From: Gemmatimonadota bacterium
GTDB lineage: Bacteria; Gemmatimonadota; Gemmatimonadetes; Longimicrobiales; Gaopeijiaceae
Direction: 5' to 3'
DNA: 54,643 nucleotides
Assembly (NCBI GenBank): GCA_022826565.1
Contig: JAJDUP010000059.1
Span: 1 to 54,643 of the forward strand
A program made the translations under genes and the position numbers. Each line of letters opens with the position of its first letter. Position 1 is the stretch's first letter. The notes below the pieces were generated by a model. It saw only the letters and a list, made by a program, of their open reading frames with translations, had not been told where the DNA came from and did not search any database. Of this stretch, positions 1 through 7,444 are shown piece after piece.

Positions 1-81
1 GCCAAGCAGTACGGCAAGCCCGCCAAGGACGTCTGGCTCTGCCCGCTCGCCAAGCACTGGAGGTGCATCCTCAACCGCTAG
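1..81 (+). CDS. 3' end of an unidentified gene (partial)
   Basis: Reading frame 1 is open from the first base to a TAG stop and encodes 26 residues, ending in PLAKHWRCILNR. The codons have the G/C third-position bias of the surrounding genes, which supports real coding, but the fragment is too short to place in a family. The upstream part lies outside the window. It is followed by about 200 bases without a convincing gene and then by the 3' end of a convergent VapC gene, so it is probably the last gene of its own transcription unit. Confidence 0.45.
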   Translation, partial: AKQYGKPAKDVWLCPLAKHWRCILNR

Positions 82-287
82 GCCTGGCCCTCCACGATCC
101 GTTCAGGGGGACGATCACCACGGCTTCACCGAACAGTTACCGCTCGATGCGCGAGACGCAGGGTGCTGGCGTCCGGCACCGTGTGATAAGAATAGTGATA
201 ACGAGCCTTTTTCCTGCATGTCTATATCGTATCATGACAACGAGTTAGCCGTCTCCATCCAACGGAACATGCAGGACTTGTACATGA
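82..287. other. intergenic gap, no gene seen
   Basis: This is the space between the partial first gene (plus strand) and the end of the VapC toxin gene (minus strand). It is more AT-rich than its surroundings around 183-245. I see no convincing coding frame, RNA gene or terminator hairpin. Short ATG-initiated frames here lack the local codon bias. Confidence 0.4.
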
Positions 288-683
288 CTATCGCAGCAAT
301 TCGACCCCATGCATTCGCGCCGCCCTCCGATCAAAGGTATAAAGCGGCCGCGCTCCAGACCGCTCCGCCGCGGCAAGGACCATCAGGTCCGAGAAACCCG
401 GCCCACCCGCCCGGTAGCGAAACGCGGCCCGGGCCACATCGTCCGCTGCCTCGACAACGAGACTCTGAGTGGCCACGAGTTCCTGCAGGATCGTGGCGAT
501 GCGCTCGCGGGAAACCCCGTAGGCCCGTTCCAGGACCCAGACGAGCTCGACGACGACCTCGCGGCAGGCATGGCCGGGACGCTCCGTCGTAAGCGATTCC
601 AGCAGAGCGCGAGCGGACTCCGCCTGCTGCTCGTCGTCGCGAACCAGATAGCGGACCAGGACGTTGGTATCGAGGGCGATCAT
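288..683 (-). CDS. vapC: VapC-type PIN-domain ribonuclease toxin
   Basis: 131 residues, normal VapC size. PIN domains are Mg-dependent RNases that cut tRNA or rRNA when released from their antitoxin. The N-terminus MIALDTNVLVRYLVRDD carries the first conserved Asp (D5). The mid-protein acidic residues (VVELVWVLERAYG) and the C-terminal FSDLMVLAAAE and LYTFDRRAARM segments supply the other acidic ligands of the PIN site. Its ATG overlaps the TGA of the upstream AbrB-like antitoxin gene (ATGA), the usual antitoxin-first order with coupled translation. All expected catalytic acids appear present, so the toxin looks intact. The target RNA cannot be inferred. Confidence 0.9.
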   Translation of the reverse strand: MIALDTNVLVRYLVRDDEQQAESARALLESLTTERPGHACREVVVELVWVLERAYGVSRERIATILQELVATQSLVVEAADDVARAAFRYRAGGPGFSDLMVLAAAERSGARPLYTFDRRAARMHGVELLR

Positions 684-913
684 TCCTCGGACGCGCCGCC
701 GGCCGCGGCTTCCTCCATTTCCTCCAGCGTGACGGGTGGGCCGTCGTGCTTCAGTACGCCGAACAGCCGGCGGATGGGGCGCACGGGCAGTATGCGCACC
801 TCTCGGTCGAGCACGATGTAGCGCACACGGTCACCGGCCTGTACCCCCAGCGTGTCCCGCACGCGCTTGGGCAGCGTGGTCTGTCCCTTTTTCGTTACCG
901 CGGACTCGAGCAT
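680..913 (-). CDS. vapB: AbrB/SpoVT-fold antitoxin of the VapBC pair
   Basis: 77 residues. The N-terminal half (MLESAVTKKGQTTLPKRVRD) is a classic swapped-hairpin AbrB DNA-binding domain with the V-T-K-K-G-Q-x-T-L-P-K signature. The C-terminal half, rich in Glu and Ala (VTLEEMEEAAAGGASEE), is the likely toxin-binding tail. I chose the ATG at 913 because a GGAG ribosome-binding sequence lies about 7 bases upstream; a longer frame to 943 lacks one. It binds and silences the downstream PIN toxin and, as in other AbrB-type modules, probably represses its own promoter. Candidate operator half-sites lie just upstream. Confidence 0.85.
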   Translation of the reverse strand: MLESAVTKKGQTTLPKRVRDTLGVQAGDRVRYIVLDREVRILPVRPIRRLFGVLKHDGPPVTLEEMEEAAAGGASEE

Positions 914-930
914 GCCATCATCTCCGTTTC

Positions 931-974
931 CCTTACAAAACACGATATCGCCTTACTAATCACAGCAATGTAAG
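931..974 (-). promoter_or_regulatory. candidate VapBC operator (CCTTAC / GTAAG half-sites)
   Basis: Upstream of the antitoxin start are two direct CCTTAC copies (931-936 and 951-956, 20 bases apart). An inverted GTAAG lies at 970-974, opposing the second copy. An inverted GGTAAG/CTTACC pair also precedes the other AbrB-type antitoxin gene in this window, so an autoregulatory site is plausible. No clear -35/-10 pair was identified. Confidence 0.4.
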
Positions 975-1117
975 CTATTCAGGCGGCGCTGCGCCAGTCA
1001 CGTCCTTGTTGGCAAGTAGTTCGCGCCGCAATTTGCATCCGGCCATGCGCGGCCGCACGGCCATTAGTGCTGGCAGAACCAACGGCAGGCTGAACCACCG
1101 ACCACAGGGAAGGCACA

Positions 1118-2311
1118 ATGGGGCAGGGGACCACCGCGCTGATCAACGAACCCATGGGCGTCTTCGCCTTCCTTGCCGCGCTCGTGGCGCTCGTCTTCTG
1201 GGTATCGGAGCTGCCGCGCTGCAAGAAGCTCTTCGAGGTCGTTCCCCCGGTCATCTACGTCTACTTCCTGCCGATGCTGGCGACCACCGCCGGGATCACC
1301 CCCGCCGCGTCGCCGCTCTACGACTGGACGGTACCGTACCTGCTGCTCTTCGCGCTGCTGATGCTGATGATGTCGGTCGACCTGGGCAGCGTCGCGAGGC
1401 TGGGACCGGTTGCCCTGTTCATGGTGGCGGCCGGCACCGTCGGCATCGTGATCGGCGGGCCGATTTCGCTGATGCTCTTCAAGGGCATGCTGCCGCCCGA
1501 CGCCTGGACCGGCTTCGCGGCGCTCTCCGGCAGCTGGATCGGCGGCACGGCCAACATGGTGGCTATCTCCGAGAGCGTCGGGACTTCGCCGGACGCCATG
1601 GGACCGGTGATCGTGGTGGACACGGTGGTCGGCTACGGGTGGATGGGCGTGCTGATCGCCATGGTCGGGCTCCAGGGCCGATTCGACCGCCGGACAAGAG
1701 CACGCACGGACGCCATCGAGCAGACCAACCGCCGGCTGGAGGAGATGAAGAGCGAAAGGCGCCCCCTCACGCTGCGCCACGCCGTCGTGATGATCGGCTT
1801 CGGGATGGCGTGCGCGGTGGCGGCACAGCGGCTGGGACAGCGCATTCCGGCGTTAGGGGATCCCACGATCATCAGCGGCACCACCTGGGCGATCCTGATC
1901 GTCGTGACGGGTGGGCTGGTGCTGTCTTTCACACGCCTCAGGGAGTTGGAATCGGTGGGCGCGTCGCACCTCGGGTACACGGCGCTGTACCTTCTGCTGG
2001 CCGGGATCGGAGCGCAGGCCGACCTCCGGGCGGTGCTGGACGCTCCGGTGTACCTGCTGGCGGGCGCCGTCTGGATCGCGATCCACCTGGGCGTCCTCCT
2101 CATCGCCGCCAGGATCGTCCGCGCACCCTTCTTCTTCGTGGCGACGGGCAGTATGGCGAACATCGGCGGAGCGGCCTCGGCGCCCGTGGTGGCAGGCGTC
2201 TACCACCGCGCCATGGCCCCGATCGGTCTGCTGATGGCCGTCTTAGGCTACATCCTGGGGATCTACGCGGCGATCCTGTGCGCGTGGTTGCTGGGACAGG
2301 TGGGGGGGTAG
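1118..2311 (+). CDS. DUF819 family multi-pass membrane protein
   Basis: 397 residues with about ten hydrophobic segments, typical of the DUF819 (YjcL-like) family, possibly a transporter but without an established substrate. Recognisable signatures are FALLMLMMSVDLGSVARLG, then SGSWIGGTANMVAISE around residues 130-145, and a matching second half ending in GSMANIGGAASAPVVAGVY near residues 345-365. The pseudo-repeat of GG-x-A-N-M motifs is characteristic. A charged cytosolic loop (GRFDRRTRARTDAIEQTN) separates the halves. The start follows an AGGGAAGG ribosome-binding sequence. The next gene begins 24 bases downstream and may be co-transcribed. Confidence 0.85.
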   Translation: MGQGTTALINEPMGVFAFLAALVALVFWVSELPRCKKLFEVVPPVIYVYFLPMLATTAGITPAASPLYDWTVPYLLLFALLMLMMSVDLGSVARLGPVALFMVAAGTVGIVIGGPISLMLFKGMLPPDAWTGFAALSGSWIGGTANMVAISESVGTSPDAMGPVIVVDTVVGYGWMGVLIAMVGLQGRFDRRTRARTDAIEQTNRRLEEMKSERRPLTLRHAVVMIGFGMACAVAAQRLGQRIPALGDPTIISGTTWAILIVVTGGLVLSFTRLRELESVGASHLGYTALYLLLAGIGAQADLRAVLDAPVYLLAGAVWIAIHLGVLLIAARIVRAPFFFVATGSMANIGGAASAPVVAGVYHRAMAPIGLLMAVLGYILGIYAAILCAWLLGQVGG

Positions 2312-2335
2312 GAGTCCCCAGCCGATAGCCACCGC

Positions 2336-3064
2336 ATGAACACAATCAGGGTCGAGTACCACGGGCCATCGGAGCTTCCCGCAGAGACCAAGGGCGACCG
2401 GAAGCCTCCCGGCGGCAAAAAGCCCCGACCGCGCTCGCTGCCCGTGCGGCTCGTCCGCTGGACACTGCTGGCCGTGCTCCTGGCGGTCCTGCCCTTCTTT
2501 CTTCTCATTCGGGGCGGTGTCTTCGCCTACCACGCCTGGGGTCTGGGCGCGTGGCCGTCGCTGATGCTCTCGGCTGCAGCCACCATACTCCTGCTCGCGC
2601 TCTACGCCTGGGGCGTGAGCCGGCGGATCGGCGCGGGCAAGGGGCTCAGGAAGCTGCTCACGCGCGTTGCGGCCGCTTTGGCGGCGGCTTACGTGGCCTG
2701 GTCGCTGGTGTTCATCGCCGGCGCGAACGTCAAGTCCGACGAGGTCCGGGCGGAGTACGCGAGCCTGCACCCGTTGCTACGCATCGGTGCGAGCGCGGTC
2801 TTTCTGGCCGACCCGGGCGCGGTCATCACCGACGCCGGCCGCACGCCGGATTTCTATCGGCGCATGGGTCTGTCCGCCAACGAGACATCGCTGCACTTCC
2901 GCCAGGACGACGGCTTCGTCCACGCGTTGGATCTGCGCACCATCGGCCGTGCCGAATGGCGGAATCAGGCGGTGGCGTTGGCGTTCCGCGCGATGGGATT
3001 CCATACGCTGAGGCACGTGGGCACGGCGGATCACCTGCACGTGTCGTTGCGGACGCCGGGGTAG
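2336..3064 (+). CDS. membrane-anchored protein with a possible M15-type peptidase domain
   Basis: 242 residues. A basic, proline-rich N-terminus is followed by three hydrophobic segments (about residues 40-62, 72-95 and 104-125) and a soluble C-terminal part. That part contains SLHFRQDDGFVHALDL and, later, DHLHVSL. The spacing resembles the S-x-H...A-x-D-L and H-x-H zinc sites of D,D/L,D-carboxypeptidases of the MD clan (M15-like), so a periplasmic cell-wall role is possible. That reading is inference from motifs only; overall similarity to a named family was not recognised. It follows the DUF819 gene by 24 bases. Confidence 0.55.
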   Translation: MNTIRVEYHGPSELPAETKGDRKPPGGKKPRPRSLPVRLVRWTLLAVLLAVLPFFLLIRGGVFAYHAWGLGAWPSLMLSAAATILLLALYAWGVSRRIGAGKGLRKLLTRVAAALAAAYVAWSLVFIAGANVKSDEVRAEYASLHPLLRIGASAVFLADPGAVITDAGRTPDFYRRMGLSANETSLHFRQDDGFVHALDLRTIGRAEWRNQAVALAFRAMGFHTLRHVGTADHLHVSLRTPG

Positions 3065-3103
3065 GGGCGGGCCGCGGGTCGAGCCGTCACTTCACTCCGG
3101 CAT

Positions 3104-3217
3104 CTACTCCAGGCCGTCGGCGACCGCGACTTCCCAGTCGCTCCAATCCTCGTTCGCGGCTCGCATGGCGCGGTAGGTCTCCTCCCAGGACAACTTATCG
3201 CGCTGGGCATCGCGCAC
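3104..3217 (-). pseudogene. remnant of an antitoxin: toxin-binding tail only
   Basis: A short minus-strand frame encodes 37 residues with the tail RDKLSWEETYRAMRAANED followed by a WSDWEVAVADGLE end. This acidic, tryptophan-rich ending resembles the C-terminal tails of small type II antitoxins that wrap their toxin. No DNA-binding domain and no toxin gene are attached. The only possible starts are GTG (3217) or TTG (3229), without a clear ribosome-binding site. Directly upstream sit two copies of ACTTTACAT, like an operator. The simplest reading is a decayed TA locus in which the antitoxin head and the toxin were lost. The family assignment is from memory of tail patterns and is uncertain. 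Confidence 0.4.
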
Positions 3218-3225
3218 AAGAAATG

Positions 3226-3263
3226 ACAACTGTACTTTACATAATGACAAACAAACTTTACAT
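3226..3263 (-). promoter_or_regulatory. operator-like direct repeat ACTTTACAT x2, 21 bases apart
   Basis: Exact copies of ACTTTACAT lie at 3234-3242 and 3255-3263, so repressor dimers would bind the same face of the helix two turns apart. The surrounding sequence is AT-rich, unlike the genome background. It lies immediately upstream of the antitoxin remnant. A near-identical element occurs at 22093-22101. Confidence 0.45.
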
Positions 3264-3289
3264 GTCTGCCGGCACATTGGGATGCTCCC

Positions 3290-4351
<1,062 letters not shown>

Positions 4352-4358
4352 TCTCTTC

Positions 4359-5684
4359 CTACCCTTCCTCTGCCTGAATCATTGCTGCCATGGCCTGCAC
4401 TTCGTCGAGAACCCGAAGCAGGTTCCCGCTCCAGAGCAAGCCGATTTCTTCTTCCGTGTAGCCTCGCCGGACGAGCTCCAGCGTGACGTTGAAGGTCTCC
4501 GACGCGTCGTCCCAGCCCGCCACCCCGCCGCCGCCGTCGAAGTCGGAGCTGATGCCGACGTGCTCGAGGCCGATGAGGTTGACCATGTAGTCGATCTGGT
4601 CGACGAAATCGGCGACACTGACGTCGGGGGGGAGGTCCATCTCCGCGGCCCGCTCGGCGGCTGTCGCCCGCACCTGGGCCATCTGTGCCTGGTAGGCGTC
4701 GCGTTCGTCGGGCGGGAGCGCGAACATGCCGCCCCGTCCGAGTATCTCTACGCCCATTTCGGCTGCAACTTCGGCCTCGATTGCGTCCATGGCCTCGCGG
4801 TGGGCCGCATTCCTGGTGGTGTTGACGAACGAGCGCAGCGCCACCGTCTGCACCACGCCGCCATTTGCGGCTACGGCGTGGAGCTGCTCGTCGTCCAGGT
4901 TGCGGCTCACGTCGCTCAGCCCGCGGGCGGAGGAATGGGACGCCATGACGGGCGCGCGCGTGATCTCCAGCGTCTGCAGGATGGACGGCTTCGACGGGTG
5001 CGAGATGTCGATCATGATGCCGAACCGGTTCATCTCCGCGATGGCCTCGCGGCCCATCTCGCTCAGGCCGCCATGGAGAAAGTTGCCGTCGTTCTCGCCA
5101 GAGTGCGCGTCGGCGAGCTGGCTCGGGCCGGTGTGCGCCAGCGACATGTAGCGGGCGCCGCGGTTGTAGAACTCCTCGACGCGGGAGATGTCGGTCCCCA
5201 GCGGGTACGCGTTCTCGACGCCGATCATCGCGACCAGCTTGCCCTCGCCCGCGATGCGGCGCACGTCGTCGGAGGTGAGCGCCAGCCCGATGCGGTCGGG
5301 CGCGTACTCGTTCACCATGCGGTGGATGGCGTCGAACTTGTCGACCGCGTTCTCGTAGGCCGTCGCGTAGCCCTCGTCGTTGAGCAGGCCCTGGGAGGTG
5401 TAGACGACGAACCAGCCGACGTCGAGCCCGCCCGCCTCCATCTTGGGCAGCGTGACCTGGGTGGGCAGGTCGGACGTGTAGTTGCGCTCGGCGGTGAAGT
5501 TCGCCGTGCTGATGTCGATGTGGGTGTCGAGGGTGATGACCCGGTCGTGGATCCCGCGGGCGCGTTCGACGAGCGCCTCTTCGGACTCCTCGCCGGCGTC
5601 GTCGGGAGGGGTGCAGGCGGGCGCGGTGACTCCGATCGCAAGCGTTAGCCCGAGCGCGAGGGCGGTGGGGCGGGGGATGGTCAT
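4359..5684 (-). CDS. membrane dipeptidase (peptidase family M19), lipoprotein
   Basis: 441 residues. The N-terminus has a short hydrophobic stretch ending in TAPAC24, a plausible lipobox, so the enzyme is probably anchored to a membrane facing the periplasm or surface. M19 enzymes are zinc dipeptidases that also hydrolyse some D-amino-acid dipeptides and beta-lactam-like bonds. Zinc-site motifs are visible: TLDTHIDIS (H55, D57), GVENAYPLG (bridging Glu), DISHPS, ASHSSARG and GISSDFDGGGG. I chose the ATG at 5684 because it begins the signal sequence; the upstream extension lacks one. Probably first gene of a two-gene unit with the DUF3500 gene. Confidence 0.92.
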   Translation of the reverse strand: MTIPRPTALALGLTLAIGVTAPACTPPDDAGEESEEALVERARGIHDRVITLDTHIDISTANFTAERNYTSDLPTQVTLPKMEAGGLDVGWFVVYTSQGLLNDEGYATAYENAVDKFDAIHRMVNEYAPDRIGLALTSDDVRRIAGEGKLVAMIGVENAYPLGTDISRVEEFYNRGARYMSLAHTGPSQLADAHSGENDGNFLHGGLSEMGREAIAEMNRFGIMIDISHPSKPSILQTLEITRAPVMASHSSARGLSDVSRNLDDEQLHAVAANGGVVQTVALRSFVNTTRNAAHREAMDAIEAEVAAEMGVEILGRGGMFALPPDERDAYQAQMAQVRATAAERAAEMDLPPDVSVADFVDQIDYMVNLIGLEHVGISSDFDGGGGVAGWDDASETFNVTLELVRRGYTEEEIGLLWSGNLLRVLDEVQAMAAMIQAEEG

Positions 5685-5852
5685 GCAGGCTGCTCCATTG
5701 CTTCCGGGTGGCGGCAGGACTGGCGTAGGTGTGTTGTCCTTCAACATAGGCGTCCACAGGCGCGCTGGCATCCGCGTTTTGCCCGGCGGGGGCCGATCGG
5801 GCCATGTTCCGGTCCCGATTAACGACCATTTCAACCATTCCTGAGGCGATCC

Positions 5853-6176
5853 ATGGGAATCACCGACTCCACGCGTCAGCGCCGCTTCTCTCCCGGGAAG
5901 ATGCAGAAGCTCAACCTCTTCGAGACCGACCAGATGTTCTGCGACGTCTATTGTCTGGGTCCTGGGCAGGCCCAGCACGTGCACACCCATGCTGGCGCAA
6001 CGAAGTTCTACTATGTGATCGAGGGCGAAGGCCGCTTTACGGTGGGTGACCGGTGCGAGAGCCTGGGCCCGGGCGCGGTGGCGTGGTCGGAGCCGGACGA
6101 ACCTCACGGGGTCGCGAACGAGTCCGATGGCGACCTGGTGTTGCTGGTGGCGATGGCGCCGAACCCGAACCGGTAG
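5853..6176 (+). CDS. small cupin-domain protein
   Basis: 107 residues, a single conserved-barrel cupin. Motif 1 is visible as PGQAQHVHTHAGATKFYYVIEGEG (H-x-H, then the downstream Glu) and motif 2 as GAVAWSEPDEPHGVANES with its His. These residues normally bind one divalent metal. Small single-cupin proteins range from sugar isomerases to sensors, so no reaction can be assigned. The methyltransferase gene follows after 11 bases on the same strand, suggesting co-transcription. It is divergent from the dipeptidase gene; the 168-base gap between them probably carries both promoters. Confidence 0.85.
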   Translation: MGITDSTRQRRFSPGKMQKLNLFETDQMFCDVYCLGPGQAQHVHTHAGATKFYYVIEGEGRFTVGDRCESLGPGAVAWSEPDEPHGVANESDGDLVLLVAMAPNPNR

Positions 6177-6187
6177 CGGACCGGCGC

Positions 6188-6736
6188 ATGTCCAACATTC
6201 TTTTCGGCATCGCCGTGCTGATTCTGATTGCCCTGCTGGCGGCAGTGATTTGGTCCGCAGCCGTTCCGGCCAAGCGAATCTGGCCGCCACCCGGCCGGTG
6301 CTCCTGGCAGTACCGGTTTACCTGGGGCGGGACCCTGGCAGTATCCGGAATCAGCATCCTTCTGCTCCTGATGTACTGGAACTCGTGGGTCTTCCAGAGT
6401 CCGCTCCGGTTGGTCGTCGGGATCCCCCTGGCCGTGGCCGGGGTTGCGCTTGGCTTGTCGGGAGTTGTTGTCGCTGGCCTGAAGAACTCGCAGGGGCTGA
6501 AGGACGGGTTCGTGCCCGGCGGACCCTATCGATTCACACGGAACCCGCAGTACGTGGGCAACCTCGTCGCCCTCGTCGGCCTGAGCGTGATCGCGAACGC
6601 GCTGCTGCTGTGGATCACGAACCTGCTGGTGATCCTGTGGTTCCTTGTGGCGCCGCTGGCCGAAGAGCCGTGGCTGGAGGAGCAGTACGGGGACCCCTAC
6701 CGCGAGTATCGGAAGAGGGTCCGGCGGTTCCTTTGA
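6188..6736 (+). CDS. isoprenylcysteine/phospholipid methyltransferase-like membrane protein
   Basis: 182 residues with four or five hydrophobic segments. The C-terminal half carries the family signature: GPYRFTRNPQYVGN, where the S-adenosylmethionine-binding region lies, and the terminal EEPWLEEQYGDPYREYRKRV motif with the paired acidic residues. Bacterial relatives methylate lipids or small molecules at the membrane; the substrate is unknown. I chose the ATG at 6188 because it opens directly into the first membrane segment (MSNILFGIAVLILIALL); longer frames upstream overlap the cupin gene. Confidence 0.85.
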   Translation: MSNILFGIAVLILIALLAAVIWSAAVPAKRIWPPPGRCSWQYRFTWGGTLAVSGISILLLLMYWNSWVFQSPLRLVVGIPLAVAGVALGLSGVVVAGLKNSQGLKDGFVPGGPYRFTRNPQYVGNLVALVGLSVIANALLLWITNLLVILWFLVAPLAEEPWLEEQYGDPYREYRKRVRRFL

Positions 6737-6773
6737 AGGGTGAAACCCGCCCGGTGCAGGCCTCCGCCAATGC

Positions 6774-7115
6774 TCATGCGGCTCCCAACCGCTGTCTGAT
6801 CTTGTCGGTGACCTCACGGAGCTGAGCAGCTGATAACCGACCGAGTGCCGAGGCCGCCGAGGCATCGATCGTCGCGATCTTGGCGCTGCGGATGATTGAG
6901 GGAACGGGCAGACCAGCGAGCTTCTGGTTGTTGATCGGCACATCGTCCGGCCAGCCTCGGTTCCTGGCGCTGGTGATCATGACGACCCACAGAAGGCCGT
7001 GCAGATCCTGGTACGCTGCCGTCGATACGACGACGGCGGGGCGCGACTGTCGCGTCGCGCGATCCGTGTACGGGAACGGTACCCTGATTACGTCACCGGG
7101 ATCAAAGGTCGGCAT
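6774..7115 (-). CDS. mazF: MazF/PemK-type endoribonuclease toxin
   Basis: 113 residues. The start PTFDPGDVIRVPFPYTDR and the following QSRPAVVVSTAAYQ match the MazF/PemK fold, in which the Arg-Pro-Ala-Val-Val strand lines the mRNA-cutting site. The later VVMITSARNRGWPDDVPI segment and the helical end (LSAAQLREVTDKIRQRLG) are also typical. It would cleave mRNA when free of its antitoxin. The ATG lies inside the end of the antitoxin gene (14-base overlap), so translation is coupled. The longer upstream frame is only the antitoxin gene read out of frame. Confidence 0.9.
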   Translation of the reverse strand: MPTFDPGDVIRVPFPYTDRATRQSRPAVVVSTAAYQDLHGLLWVVMITSARNRGWPDDVPINNQKLAGLPVPSIIRSAKIATIDASAASALGRLSAAQLREVTDKIRQRLGAA

Positions 7116-7323
7116 AGGCCGCGGTATCCGCTTCCGAGTGCCACTCCTCAAAGGTGCGGAACGGGTCATCCAGCAGAGTCGTGTCTTCCTGCACCTTGGT
7201 GAGAATGACCCGCCCATCGACGATCTCGTACGCGAGCTCGTCTCCCGGTTGCAACTCGAGGGCCGCGCGGATCGGCTTCGGGATGGTGGTCTGAGCCTTT
7301 GAAGTCAGCTTGCTGACGATCAC
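7102..7323 (-). CDS. mazE: AbrB-type antitoxin (MazE-like)
   Basis: 73 residues: an N-terminal AbrB DNA-binding domain (IVSKLTSKAQTTIPKPIRA, LQPGDELAYEIVDGRVIL) and an acidic tail (DDPFRTFEEWHSEADTAAY) that should occupy the toxin's RNA site. No ATG is available in frame, so the start is the GTG at 7323. It precedes and overlaps the MazF gene. An inverted GGTAAG/CTTACC repeat about 40-60 bases upstream is a good candidate operator for autorepression. Confidence 0.85.
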   Translation of the reverse strand: MIVSKLTSKAQTTIPKPIRAALELQPGDELAYEIVDGRVILTKVQEDTTLLDDPFRTFEEWHSEADTAAYADL

Positions 7324-7363
7324 GACGATTGCCTCGGAGTCGGAGGGGCACGGGGATCTCTAT

Positions 7364-7382
7364 GGTAAGCAATTTCCTTACC
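7364..7382 (-). promoter_or_regulatory. inverted repeat GGTAAG-N7-CTTACC, candidate MazE operator
   Basis: A perfect 6-base inverted repeat with a 7-base spacer (GGTAAG CAATTTC CTTACC) lies in an otherwise GC-rich gap upstream of the antitoxin start. The half-site GTAAG also occurs upstream of the first AbrB-type antitoxin gene (931-974), supporting a protein-binding role. Confidence 0.5.
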
Positions 7383-7444
7383 TTCTGTCACCGGCGACAG
7401 ATCGCCCGCCACGCGGAGGGGCTCAGTGCTTGTCTCCGCGCATC

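Noticed and set aside
736..2328. Long open frames overlapping the DUF819 gene in other frames
   Set aside because: The Arg/Gly/Pro-rich translation is what GC-rich coding DNA gives out of frame; the DUF819 reading has clear membrane segments and family motifs.
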